Part shown: one piece after another, positions 15,660 through 23,630 of the stretch
How positions within the stretch are numbered: the first letter of the stretch is position 1
How the letters are laid out: every line of letters starts with the position of its first letter
Source: an uncultured Bacteroides sp.
GTDB taxonomy: Bacteria; Bacteroidota; Bacteroidia; Bacteroidales; Bacteroidaceae
Assembly (NCBI RefSeq): GCF_937912035.1
Contig: NZ_CALDPF010000047.1
Span: 1-64,000, forward strand
DNA: 64,000 nucleotides
Direction of reading: 5' to 3'
Position numbers and translations under genes: made by a program
Notes under the pieces: model-generated
The model's input: the letters and a program-made list of their open reading frames with translations, nothing else
Database searches by the model: none
Told to the model about the DNA's origin: nothing

Positions 15660-18338
15660 TTAGATTCTTCCGCTTTCAGTAATCATATTTCTTATCTGTT
15701 CGTTGAAATCGTCTTTCTTCATAAGGTCTTCCAGAGTGACGTGCATTCTCCATCTCCAGTAGTGGCGAGGATTTGCAGGAACGTTGATACGTTCTATCTC
15801 AATGTCCGGATTGCGGAGAGTTTCATCTATTGATGTCCAGTCCTGCCATGTCAGGATACATAGTAGTGACGGGCAGTTCAGATGCTGGCTTACAACCTCA
15901 CGGCATAGCCATCCCGGTGCATCCTGTGGAACTTCGCCCCAATGTCCGAGTTCATAATGATAGTAGCGTTCTGTAATCTGTGCATCTTCCTTCCAGTAAC
16001 CACGGAGGGTTGACATATCATGGGTGCCTATAGTACAAACAGAGCGGAACGGATAGTTATAGACATGTCCGAACTCGTCTTTCGGGTCTTTAGGCATTCT
16101 CTGTATTTCGAGAGAGAGAATCTGCAGCTGGTTCATTACCCATGGCACACAGTCTGGCACCATTCCCAAGTCTTCACCGCAAACAAGCATTGAAGTTGAC
16201 TGGGTGAGGACAGGTAATTTTTTCATTGCCTCGTCGTACCAGAACTTGTTGTGTCGCTGGTAGTAGTAATGGTTGTACAGCCTGTTGAATGCTTCCTGTT
16301 CCTGCCAGTTGAGCTGCTTGTAGATGAAGTCGTTCTGTACAGATATTCTCGGGTGATACATCTCAGGATTCTTTCTGTCTTTTACGAACAGAACATTGCT
16401 TATCAATGAGTATAGGCCTTCCTTCAAGTTGAGGCTTTCCTGATCGGTCTTTCCTGCAAAGTAAGCTTCGACTTTACGCTGTGTATCGAACTCAGGACGC
16501 ATGCGGTAGATGTCATGGTGCTCATGCTGTACGAAAGTGTTGCGTACCTCATCACTCTTGTCACCGAATATGGTGTTAAGCATATAGTCGTTGATGAAAG
16601 GTTCTGTCATGAACTCTTTCTGGAAGTTCAGTCCGAAACCTTTTATTTCGTCCGCGCTCATAGGCAGTGCCGGAACAAACTGTCCTAACAGTCCGTGTAC
16701 GGAATGTACAGGAATTTCCCAAATACGGAAGAAACCAAGTATGTGGTCGATACGGTAAGCAGTGAAGTATTCAGCCATTTTTGAGAAACGTTTTCTCCAC
16801 CACTGGTAGTTGTCTTTCTCCATTACGTCCCAGTTGTATGTAGGGAATCCCCAGTTCTGTCCGTTTACAGAGAATGCATCAGGTGGCGCACCTGCCTGTC
16901 CGTTCATATTGAAGTAATATGGTTCTACCCATGCTTCCACACTTCCGCGGCTTATACCGATAGGAATATCTCCTTTCAGAATCACACCTTTGCTGCGTGC
17001 ATGGTTGGCAGCTGCAAGAAGCTGTACGTGCAGTACGTATTGCAGGAAGTAGTAGAATGAAACTTCAGGATATGTTTCTGCTTCCTTATCACAGAGTTTG
17101 TCAATTTCTTCGGAAGCGTATGTGCTGTATTCCGGCCATGTATTGAAATCAGCAGTACCATACAGGTCTCTCAGATAGCTGAATACCGAATAAGGTTTAA
17201 GCCATTCTTCGTTCTTGCTGTAGAATGATTTGAAATCTTCCGATGAAAGAATGTTTTCAGCTTCCTGAGTGAAAATGTCCTTCAGATATGCACGTTTCGT
17301 ATTATTCACTCCTTCGTATTCCACTTGAGGGAGGCTGTTCAGTTTCTGACGTTTGTTTTCATATTCAGCAGCTTTATCTGTATCCTTGAGGGCAGGAAGC
17401 TGTCTTAAGTCGATATACATAGGGTGGAATGCGTATATTGATATAGCATTGTACGGATATGAATCTACCCATGTATTTGTTCTTGTAGTGTCGTTGATAG
17501 GTAGTATCTGTACGGCTTGCTGATTTGTTTCTGCAGCCCAATCTATATAAGTTTTCAGATCGCCGAAATCGCCTACACCGAAACTGCCTTCCGAACGGAG
17601 TGAGAATACAGGTATCGCGCTACCGGCTATTTTCCTTTCCGGCAGGTTGAAGAATACTTCAGTCTCTGTCGGGAAGTAAGTTTCACCACGCATAAGCGGT
17701 TGTATATGGAAAGTACGGTTGCATCCGCATTCCCATTCCTCTACAGCTCCTGTTTTGGAACTTAGTGCTACAAACTTGTATTCAAAAGGAAATGTAAGTG
17801 AAGATGCATCTATTGATATGCTCCATACATCCGGCATGATTTCCTGCATTCTTAGCGGACGGTAATATTCCCAATTCCCTAGTACGTTACAGCTTCCTAT
17901 GATTCCCAGTTCCTGTGCCTTGTGTCTCAGCCCGGGACATAATGCCCTGAATGATATACAGCTGCCTACATTATCAGTAAGTTTCTTAGGATCTTCAGTA
18001 TGTGGAATGCCGTTGAATGCGGAACTGTATCTGTGGTTTCCTTCCGGCAGGTCACGCCAGCAATCGTCGAATATAAAATGGTGTTGCTGTGCATTGCCTT
18101 TTATAATGGAGTGGGGGATAGCACCAAACTCTTTCCTTACGCAGTCCTCGTTTCTGAAAACTGTGTAGCGGTATGGCACAACATCGGAATTTTCAGGTAG
18201 GTCATAATTGAATGTGCCTTGCCATTCCTGACCATCGCGTGTAAAAAGAGGAAGTGAGTTCTTCTCGTCATCGTTTATCACGACCCTCAGGCTCTCCCCC
18301 CATACAGTACGATACTTAATACGAAATGTCAGTTTCAT
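15660..18338 (-). CDS. malQ: 4-alpha-glucanotransferase (amylomaltase, GH77) with N-terminal starch-binding domains
   Basis: Transfers alpha-1,4-glucan segments between maltodextrins during glycogen and starch metabolism; no signal peptide, so cytoplasmic. 892 aa. Two CBM20-like domains (about 1-110 and 125-230, the second with LGNWEYYRPLRM) precede the GH77 barrel, where the region 458-545 holds KGDIPIGISRGSVEAW. Catalytic residues: nucleophile D531 in YRIDHILGFFRIWE, acid/base E722 in CGEDLGMVP, and D774 in GTHDMSTLRGYW. Tandem N-terminal CBM20 is the usual Bacteroidetes and plant-DPE2-like arrangement. It stands alone with its own promoter and terminator. Confidence 0.95.
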   Translation of the reverse strand: MKLTFRIKYRTVWGESLRVVINDDEKNSLPLFTRDGQEWQGTFNYDLPENSDVVPYRYTVFRNEDCVRKEFGAIPHSIIKGNAQQHHFIFDDCWRDLPEGNHRYSSAFNGIPHTEDPKKLTDNVGSCISFRALCPGLRHKAQELGIIGSCNVLGNWEYYRPLRMQEIMPDVWSISIDASSLTFPFEYKFVALSSKTGAVEEWECGCNRTFHIQPLMRGETYFPTETEVFFNLPERKIAGSAIPVFSLRSEGSFGVGDFGDLKTYIDWAAETNQQAVQILPINDTTRTNTWVDSYPYNAISIYAFHPMYIDLRQLPALKDTDKAAEYENKRQKLNSLPQVEYEGVNNTKRAYLKDIFTQEAENILSSEDFKSFYSKNEEWLKPYSVFSYLRDLYGTADFNTWPEYSTYASEEIDKLCDKEAETYPEVSFYYFLQYVLHVQLLAAANHARSKGVILKGDIPIGISRGSVEAWVEPYYFNMNGQAGAPPDAFSVNGQNWGFPTYNWDVMEKDNYQWWRKRFSKMAEYFTAYRIDHILGFFRIWEIPVHSVHGLLGQFVPALPMSADEIKGFGLNFQKEFMTEPFINDYMLNTIFGDKSDEVRNTFVQHEHHDIYRMRPEFDTQRKVEAYFAGKTDQESLNLKEGLYSLISNVLFVKDRKNPEMYHPRISVQNDFIYKQLNWQEQEAFNRLYNHYYYQRHNKFWYDEAMKKLPVLTQSTSMLVCGEDLGMVPDCVPWVMNQLQILSLEIQRMPKDPKDEFGHVYNYPFRSVCTIGTHDMSTLRGYWKEDAQITERYYHYELGHWGEVPQDAPGWLCREVVSQHLNCPSLLCILTWQDWTSIDETLRNPDIEIERINVPANPRHYWRWRMHVTLEDLMKKDDFNEQIRNMITESGRI

Positions 18339-18381
18339 ATCTTTCTTTTGGTATTAGTTTTTATTTAGTTATTTCTTTTCC

Positions 18382-18389
18382 CAAAAATA
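18382..18389 (-). promoter_or_regulatory. Possible -7 box for malQ
   Basis: Minus strand reads TATTTTTG, 43 bp upstream of the malQ start. The rest of 18339-18602 is spacer plus the gyrB terminator. Confidence 0.5.
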
Positions 18390-18514
18390 GTTATTTTATG
18401 ATAATCCTTGTCGGGGTTGGAGGAAAAATATAAATGTTTTATGGCATGAAACCGCGTTATACGCTTTCTGAGGCCGTTTTTGGAGAGATGAAATATAAAC
18501 GTATTAATAATAAA

Positions 18515-18547
18515 AAAGCCCCGGAACTTTGTGAATTCCGAGGCTTT
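18515..18547 (-). terminator. Rho-independent terminator of gyrB
   Basis: AAAGCCCCGGAA (18515-18526) pairs with TTCCGAGGCTTT (18536-18547) with one mismatch; a T-run follows on the minus strand. It is 55 bp beyond the gyrB stop. Confidence 0.88.
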
Positions 18548-18602
18548 CCTCCGTGTAAGATGTGAGGAGGTATAAAAAATTTAGTTAAACATATAAACTA
18601 CC

Positions 18603-20564
18603 TTATGCGTCAATATTGGCATAAGTAGCATTCTTTTCTATGAACTCGCGTCGTGGGGCTACATCATCACCCATAAGCATAGAGAAGATATAGTCCGCTT
18701 CAGCGGCATTTTCTATCTGTACTTGTTTCAAGATACGTGTTTCAGGGTTCATTGTTGTTTCCCAAAGCTGTTCTGGGTTCATTTCACCCAAACCTTTGTA
18801 TCTCTGAGTGTGTATTCCCTGTTCGCTACCGTCACCGTATTTCTGAATGAATGCCTGTCTTGCATCTTCTGTGTAGCAATACTCGCTGATCTTACCTTTT
18901 GTACATTTGTACAATGGAGGAGTAGCGATATACAAGTGACCTTCCTGAATGATTTCAGGCATATATCTGTAGAACAGAGTCATGATAAGTGTGTCGATGT
19001 GAGAACCATCGACATCGGCATCGGTCATGATTATCACCTTATGGTAACGGAGTTTTTCGATGTTCGCTTTCTTGCTGTCTTCTTCCTCTACACCGAAACG
19101 GATTCCAAGTGCCTGGATGATATTGTTTACTTCGTCACTCTCGAATGCCTTGTGCCACATAGCCTTCTCTACGTTCAGGATTTTTCCTCGCAGAGGAAGG
19201 ATAGCCTGGAACTGTCTGCTTCGTCCCTGTTTTGCAGAACCACCTGCAGAGTCACCCTCGACGAGGAACAATTCGCATTCTTCAGCTACACGGCTTGAAC
19301 AGTCTGCCAGTTTTCCCGGAAGTCCGCCGCCGCCCATAGGGCTCTTGCGCTGTACAGACTCGCGTGCCTTTCTAGCTGCGATACGTGCTGTTGCTGCAAG
19401 TACCACCTTGTCAACAATGACTTTTGCTTCTTTAGGATGTTCTTCAAGATAGTTTGAAAGAGCTTCACCTACAGCCTGCTGTACGGCACCGCTTACTTCG
19501 CTGTTTCCAAGTTTTGTCTTTGTCTGACCTTCGAACTGAGGTTCTGCAACCTTTACAGAGATTACAGCAATAAGACCTTCGCGGAAGTCCTCACCTGAGA
19601 TTTCAACTTTTGCTTTTTCCAGCGCTTTGCTTTCTTCAGCGTATTTCTTCAATACGCGAGTAAGTGCAGCACGGAAACCACCTTCGTGAGTTCCACCTTC
19701 TATGGTGTTGATGTTGTTTACGTATGAATGCAGGTTTTCGCGGAAACCTGTGTTATACATAATTGCACACTCAATAGGAACACCCTGTTTTTCAGTGTTC
19801 AGATAGATTACATCATCAAAAAGTGGGGTGTTTGTAGAGTTGAGGAAACGTACGAATTCCTTTACACCTTCGTCCGAGTGGAATACTTCGCTCTTGTAGC
19901 TACCGTCTTCTTCAATCTCTCGTTTGTCAGTAAGAGTGATTGTGATACCTTTGTTCAGATATGCCAATTCTCTAAGACGAGCTTGAAGAATGTTATACTT
20001 ATATTCGGTTACGGTGAATATTGAAGCATCCGGCCAAAATGTTTGTCGGGTACCTCTGAGTTCTGTAGTTCCTATTTCTTTTACAGGATAGAGTGGTTTA
20101 CCGCATTCGTATTCCTGCTGATAAACCTTTCCGTTACGGAATACGTTAGTAGTCATGTGAGTTGAAAGTGCGTTCACACACGATACACCCACACCATGCA
20201 AACCTCCGGAAACCTTATATGAACCTTTGTCGAATTTACCTCCGGCGTGCAACACTGTCATAACGACTTCAAGAGCCGATTTTTTCTCTTTTTCATGGAA
20301 ATCGACAGGGATACCACGTCCGTTGTCCTGAACGGTGATTGAATTATCTTCGTTTATAGTTACTTCTATATGTGTACAATATCCGGCGAGCGCTTCGTCG
20401 ATAGAGTTATCTACAACTTCATATACGAGGTGATGCAAACCTTTTTCGCTGATGTCGCCGATATACATAGCGGGACGTTTACGTACGGCTTCAAGTCCTT
20501 CAAGTACCTGGATACTGCTTGCCGAGTAGTTGCTTCCGCTGTTTGGTGTCAGTTCTTCACTCAT
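18603..20564 (-). CDS. gyrB: DNA gyrase subunit B
   Basis: ATPase subunit of the type II topoisomerase that introduces negative supercoils. 653 aa. The GHKL ATPase begins with VLEGLEAVRKRPAMYIGD and has the ATP-lid glycine motif SGGLHGVGVSCVNALS. The Toprim region has EGDSAGGSAKQGR and DADVDGSHI, and the C-terminal QRYKGLGEMNPEQLWETTM interacts with GyrA. The QGRSR-type loop and the short length favour gyrase B over ParE. gyrA is not in the window. Tandem terminators separate it from rpsT upstream, and a TAACTTTG box lies 27 bp before the start. Confidence 0.96.
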   Translation of the reverse strand: MSEELTPNSGSNYSASSIQVLEGLEAVRKRPAMYIGDISEKGLHHLVYEVVDNSIDEALAGYCTHIEVTINEDNSITVQDNGRGIPVDFHEKEKKSALEVVMTVLHAGGKFDKGSYKVSGGLHGVGVSCVNALSTHMTTNVFRNGKVYQQEYECGKPLYPVKEIGTTELRGTRQTFWPDASIFTVTEYKYNILQARLRELAYLNKGITITLTDKREIEEDGSYKSEVFHSDEGVKEFVRFLNSTNTPLFDDVIYLNTEKQGVPIECAIMYNTGFRENLHSYVNNINTIEGGTHEGGFRAALTRVLKKYAEESKALEKAKVEISGEDFREGLIAVISVKVAEPQFEGQTKTKLGNSEVSGAVQQAVGEALSNYLEEHPKEAKVIVDKVVLAATARIAARKARESVQRKSPMGGGGLPGKLADCSSRVAEECELFLVEGDSAGGSAKQGRSRQFQAILPLRGKILNVEKAMWHKAFESDEVNNIIQALGIRFGVEEEDSKKANIEKLRYHKVIIMTDADVDGSHIDTLIMTLFYRYMPEIIQEGHLYIATPPLYKCTKGKISEYCYTEDARQAFIQKYGDGSEQGIHTQRYKGLGEMNPEQLWETTMNPETRILKQVQIENAAEADYIFSMLMGDDVAPRREFIEKNATYANIDA

Positions 20565-20590
20565 GTTTTTAAATAGTTTATTTAATCGTT

Positions 20591-20598
20591 CAAAGTTA
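20591..20598 (-). promoter_or_regulatory. Bacteroidales -7 box for gyrB
   Basis: Minus strand reads TAACTTTG. A TTTG lies 25 bp further upstream (20624-20627), a little far for the standard -33 element. Confidence 0.62.
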
Positions 20599-20638
20599 CG
20601 AAAAATATGTGTAATAACCTTTTCAAATAGCCAAAAAA

Positions 20639-20674
20639 AAGGTGAAAATCAGCATGTTTTTTGATTCTCACCTT
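20639..20674 (-). terminator. Second terminator between rpsT and gyrB
   Basis: AAGGTGAAAATCA (20639-20651) pairs with TGATTCTCACCTT (20662-20674) with one mismatch, followed by eight T on the minus strand. Together with the stem at 20705-20728 it forms a tandem terminator. Confidence 0.82.
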
Positions 20675-20704
20675 GCTTTCAGATACGAAGTGTATAAACG
20701 ACAA

Positions 20705-20728
20705 AAGGCTAGGTAAAAACCTAGCCTT
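20705..20728 (-). terminator. Rho-independent terminator of rpsT
   Basis: AAGGCTAGGT (20705-20714) pairs perfectly with ACCTAGCCTT (20719-20728) across an AAAA loop, 24 bp after the rpsT stop; TTTT follows. Confidence 0.9.
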
Positions 20729-20751
20729 AATATCTTTTTAAGGTACCAAAA

Positions 20752-21006
20752 TTAAGCAATCTTAGCGATGTGTGCAGCTAATTTTGACTTCAAGTTAGCA
20801 GCCTTGTTCTTGTGGATAATGTTAACCTTAGCCAATTTATCCAACATTTTCTGTACTTTTGGATACAATGCTACTGCTTCAGCTTTGTCTGTTGTAGCAC
20901 GAAGTTTTCTTACAGCATTACGCATAGTTTTAGCATAATATCTGTTGTGAAGTCTTCTTTTTTCTTCCTGTCTAATTCTTTTGATAGATGATTTGTGATT
21001 TGCCAT
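20752..21006 (-). CDS. rpsT: 30S ribosomal protein S20
   Basis: Binds 16S rRNA in the small subunit. 84 aa, very basic and helical; MANHKSSIKRIRQEEKRRLHN is the canonical S20 start, and HKNKAANLKSKLAAHI is the conserved C-terminus. It starts 41 bp after tRNA-Glu on the same strand and shares its promoter, so tRNA processing should release the rpsT message. Confidence 0.97.
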   Translation of the reverse strand: MANHKSSIKRIRQEEKRRLHNRYYAKTMRNAVRKLRATTDKAEAVALYPKVQKMLDKLAKVNIIHKNKAANLKSKLAAHIAKIA

Positions 21007-21047
21007 CTCGACTAATCTTTAATATTGTTCGTTATACTGTTTATTTG

Positions 21048-21119
21048 TAGCCCGTGGGGGAATCGAACCCCCCTTTCAAGAATGAAAATCTTGCGTCCTA
21101 ACCGATAGACGAACGGGCC
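21048..21119 (-). tRNA. tRNA-Glu (TTC anticodon)
   Basis: 72-nt cloverleaf on the minus strand: acceptor GGCCCGT/ACGGGCT, anticodon stem CAAGA/TCTTG with loop TTTTCAT (anticodon TTC), T loop TTCGATT within stem GGGGG/CCCCC, and discriminator A. CCA is not encoded. Confidence 0.96.
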
Positions 21120-21174
21120 ATCCTATTTCGGATTTTCCGATGTTGTCGAGGTTATTATTTCTCGATTGCGGATG

Positions 21175-21182
21175 CAAAGGTA
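21175..21182 (-). promoter_or_regulatory. Bacteroidales -7 box for tRNA-Glu/rpsT
   Basis: Minus strand reads TACCTTTG, 55 bp upstream of the tRNA 5' end. Confidence 0.55.
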
Positions 21183-21317
21183 TGAAGTTTTTTCAAAATA
21201 CCAAAACTTCTGTATTATTTTTTTTCCTAAAGAGGTAAGAAAAAGTATTTTATTGTTGCTAAATATAGTTTGTATTTGTTTCGAGATGAATTTAAGTATA
21301 TTAAGTAATGTTCTGGT

Positions 21318-22202
21318 CTATCCTTTTCTTACGGTTTTTAGTACGAATTCGGCAAATTCTGTTGCGGATTTTTTTCTGTAGTTTCCTTTGGGCCAAAACA
21401 GATAGGCCTGTGAGTTGAGTATTTCGGCCGATAATATAGGTATAGCCTTAAGGTCGGGTTCATCTTTTATTGCTGCTCGGGTAAGTATTGTTCCCCAGTT
21501 TCCTTTTCTTATCAGGTGGATTATAGTCTGTACGTCGTTTATTTCCATTACAGTGTTTAGTGTAATGTTGTTTTTACAGCATATTTCGTCTGTTTTCATA
21601 CGTGTGGCGAATCCTACAGCTGGCAGAACCAATTCTATATTCTGAATCTTTTTCAGAGATATTGAAGAGAGTTGGGACATGGGGTGTGATTCATGGACAA
21701 TGAAATACAGTTTCGATGAGAAAAGTTTAATTTTCTCATAGTCTTCATCAATTTCTTCCGGCTCAAATGACAGTACACAATCCACATGCTTGTTCTCAAG
21801 GAGCTTTATCTGTTCTTTTGATGTGCCGAAATTTATAATGACCTTTATTCCGGGATAAGCTTTTTTGAATTCGGTAATAGAACATCTTAACAGATGACTC
21901 AGACTGTAGGTTACACCGATATTGAGTGTTCCTGTCATAATTCCTTTCAAGTCTTTTATAATCTGTTTTCCGTTTTCTGCCTCAAGTATGGAATTTCTGG
22001 CAAAAGGCAGAAAGGCAAGTCCGGCTTCTGTCGGTATGATTCTTTTGCCTATTCTGTCGAAAAGCAGAACGTTGAGTTCGTCCTCCAGTTGCTTGATTTG
22101 TTGCGACAGAGTACTTTGCGATATATGAAGCATTCTGGATGCTTCAGAGAAGTTTTTAAGTTCGCATGCCTTTTCGAAATACTTTAGTTGTCTTAGTTCC
22201 AT
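21318..22202 (-). CDS. LysR family transcriptional regulator
   Basis: 294 aa. N-terminal winged helix-turn-helix (MELRQLKYFEKACELKNFSE; recognition region LHISQSTLSQQIKQLEDELN, 26-45) followed by a periplasmic-binding-protein-like effector domain (about 90-290). It is divergent from the beta-propeller/flavodoxin/catalase operon, with overlapping promoters, the classic arrangement for LysR control of a neighbour. The cysteines present do not sit in the OxyR redox context (CGT-type active site with paired Cys199/Cys208), so it should not be called OxyR. Effector unknown. Confidence 0.9.
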   Translation of the reverse strand: MELRQLKYFEKACELKNFSEASRMLHISQSTLSQQIKQLEDELNVLLFDRIGKRIIPTEAGLAFLPFARNSILEAENGKQIIKDLKGIMTGTLNIGVTYSLSHLLRCSITEFKKAYPGIKVIINFGTSKEQIKLLENKHVDCVLSFEPEEIDEDYEKIKLFSSKLYFIVHESHPMSQLSSISLKKIQNIELVLPAVGFATRMKTDEICCKNNITLNTVMEINDVQTIIHLIRKGNWGTILTRAAIKDEPDLKAIPILSAEILNSQAYLFWPKGNYRKKSATEFAEFVLKTVRKG

Positions 22203-22251
22203 TTGTGCTATATCGTTTTTATCAATAACTGTTATCGGAAAATAGAATTTT

Positions 22252-22290
22252 ACAAATATAGCGAAATATCTTTTGCATATTTATATTTGT
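22252..22290. promoter_or_regulatory. Divergent promoters and inverted repeat between lysR and the katA operon
   Basis: ACAAATATA (22252-22260) is mirrored by TATATTTGT (22282-22290). Each arm includes a TAnnTTTG-type box: TATATTTG on the minus strand at 22253-22260 for the LysR gene, and TATATTTG on the plus strand at 22282-22289, 19 bp before the ATG at 22309. The symmetric layout suits binding by a LysR dimer that controls both directions. Confidence 0.6.
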
Positions 22291-22308
22291 TACAAATTTT
22301 AAATACGT

Positions 22309-23172
22309 ATGAAAACTTTATTGATTATTATGTTTATGAGTGTCTGTGGATTTGTTTCTGCCCAGACAGATTTGAGTATTGTAGATGACGGTTTACGCTT
22401 TTGCGAAAGTACATTACCTTATAATAATGGTATTCTTATTGCCAATTTCGGAACAGAGGAACTTAATCCTTTGAACGATGAAGGTAAAGGATATATAATG
22501 TATTATAAAGATGGAAAAGCAGAGAAGTTTATAGCTTCTGATGGTAACCTGTCTGCTCCAAAAGGAATGCTGGCACAAGGCGACAGACTCTTTGTGTGTG
22601 ATGTAAACAAGATTGTTGTTTATAATTTAATGGATAAGTCGGCTAAGCCTGTAATTATCAGATTGCCGGAAGGTCATCTGTTTGTAAACGATCTTGTGAC
22701 ATACGGAAAATACCTGTACGCTTCAGTTACAAATTCAGACCGTATATTCAGAATTGATATCAGTGGAAATAAAGGCTATAATCCTGAAGAATGGTTAGAG
22801 GTACCTGGTCCTAACGGTTTGCTAATCAATAACGGCAATATGTATGTGGCATCTTATCCTGCCGACGGAAATACAACAGGAAAGAATGTTATCTATAAGA
22901 TAGACGATATCGCAAATCCTAAACTTGAGAAGTTTGTTGATATTGCCGGACAGTATGACGGTATTGCCACATCTACAGACGGAGACTATATCTATATTAC
23001 AAACTGGGCTCCAGCTTCATTAAGTAAAGTCAGCCTTTCCGACCGCTCTGTTACTCCTGTAAATATCAGTCTTGATAATCCGTTGATTGGTCCGGCAGAT
23101 ATTTCAGTCAAAGAAGGATATATTTATATACCCGATTTGCCAAACAGCAGAGTCGTAATAGTTAAGGAATAA
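22309..23172 (+). CDS. Exported beta-propeller protein, SMP-30/gluconolactonase-like
   Basis: 287 aa. Signal peptide (1-18, ending VSA|Q) and then about six propeller blades, with repeating motifs of the kind DRLFVCDVNKIVVYNL, KYLYASVTNSDRIFRID, GNMYVASYPADG and DYIYITNWAPASLSKV. The fold resembles SMP-30/gluconolactonase and NHL-like proteins; metal ligands were not identified, so lactonase activity is not claimed. It is the first gene of a tight operon with a flavodoxin (5-bp gap) and catalase, and faces a LysR gene. Confidence 0.75.
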   Translation: MKTLLIIMFMSVCGFVSAQTDLSIVDDGLRFCESTLPYNNGILIANFGTEELNPLNDEGKGYIMYYKDGKAEKFIASDGNLSAPKGMLAQGDRLFVCDVNKIVVYNLMDKSAKPVIIRLPEGHLFVNDLVTYGKYLYASVTNSDRIFRIDISGNKGYNPEEWLEVPGPNGLLINNGNMYVASYPADGNTTGKNVIYKIDDIANPKLEKFVDIAGQYDGIATSTDGDYIYITNWAPASLSKVSLSDRSVTPVNISLDNPLIGPADISVKEGYIYIPDLPNSRVVIVKE

Positions 23173-23177
23173 CGATT

Positions 23178-23615
23178 ATGAAAGCAACGGTTTTATATTA
23201 TAGCCATACTGGCCGGACGGCAGCATATGCCAGAGAGATTGCAATGTATCTGTGGTCAAAAGGACTTGATGTCAGTCTATCCTCAATTTCAGATTTCGAC
23301 AAGCAGAGATTGTTGAAATCAGACATTGTGTTATCGGGGTGTTGGACTTGCGGCTGGTTTGTTATAGGACAGCATCCGCATCGAAAGTGGATTGACTTCA
23401 GCAAGTCTGTTGCAGATTTTATTGAAGAACGTAAGGTCATGTTTTTTACTACTTACAAGATAAGGACCGGAAGTATGCACCGCAGGATGAGAAAGGCTAT
23501 GAATATGACCGGAAAGGGAGTAAGCGATTTCCTGAAATCGAAGACAGCACGTTTGACAGACGAAGACAAAACTAAACTGGATACTTTTATACAAAGTAAC
23601 ATGTTTACTAAATAA
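23178..23615 (+). CDS. Flavodoxin family protein
   Basis: 145 aa, cytoplasmic. The N-terminal MKATVLYYSHTGRTAAYARE is the FMN-phosphate-binding loop (S/T-x-T-G-x-T type) after beta-strand 1; a central SGCWTCGWFVIG segment lies where a second flavin loop is expected. Probably an FMN-dependent electron carrier or quinone/disulfide reductase. The CWTC pair could be redox-active. Cotranscribed with the propeller gene before it and catalase 15 bp after it, pointing to an oxidative-stress role. Confidence 0.82.
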   Translation: MKATVLYYSHTGRTAAYAREIAMYLWSKGLDVSLSSISDFDKQRLLKSDIVLSGCWTCGWFVIGQHPHRKWIDFSKSVADFIEERKVMFFTTYKIRTGSMHRRMRKAMNMTGKGVSDFLKSKTARLTDEDKTKLDTFIQSNMFTK

Positions 23616-23618
23616 TTT

Positions 23619-23625
23619 AAGGAGG
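23619..23625 (+). promoter_or_regulatory. Strong Shine-Dalgarno sequence of katA
   Basis: AAGGAGG with a 5-nt spacer to the ATG at 23631. Most genes in this window have no Shine-Dalgarno, as is normal for Bacteroidetes. Confidence 0.8.
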
Positions 23626-23630
23626 TATTT

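Noticed and set aside
21318..22202. Naming the LysR gene oxyR because it faces a catalase operon
   Set aside because: The effector-domain cysteines do not sit in the OxyR active-site context, so only the family name is supported.
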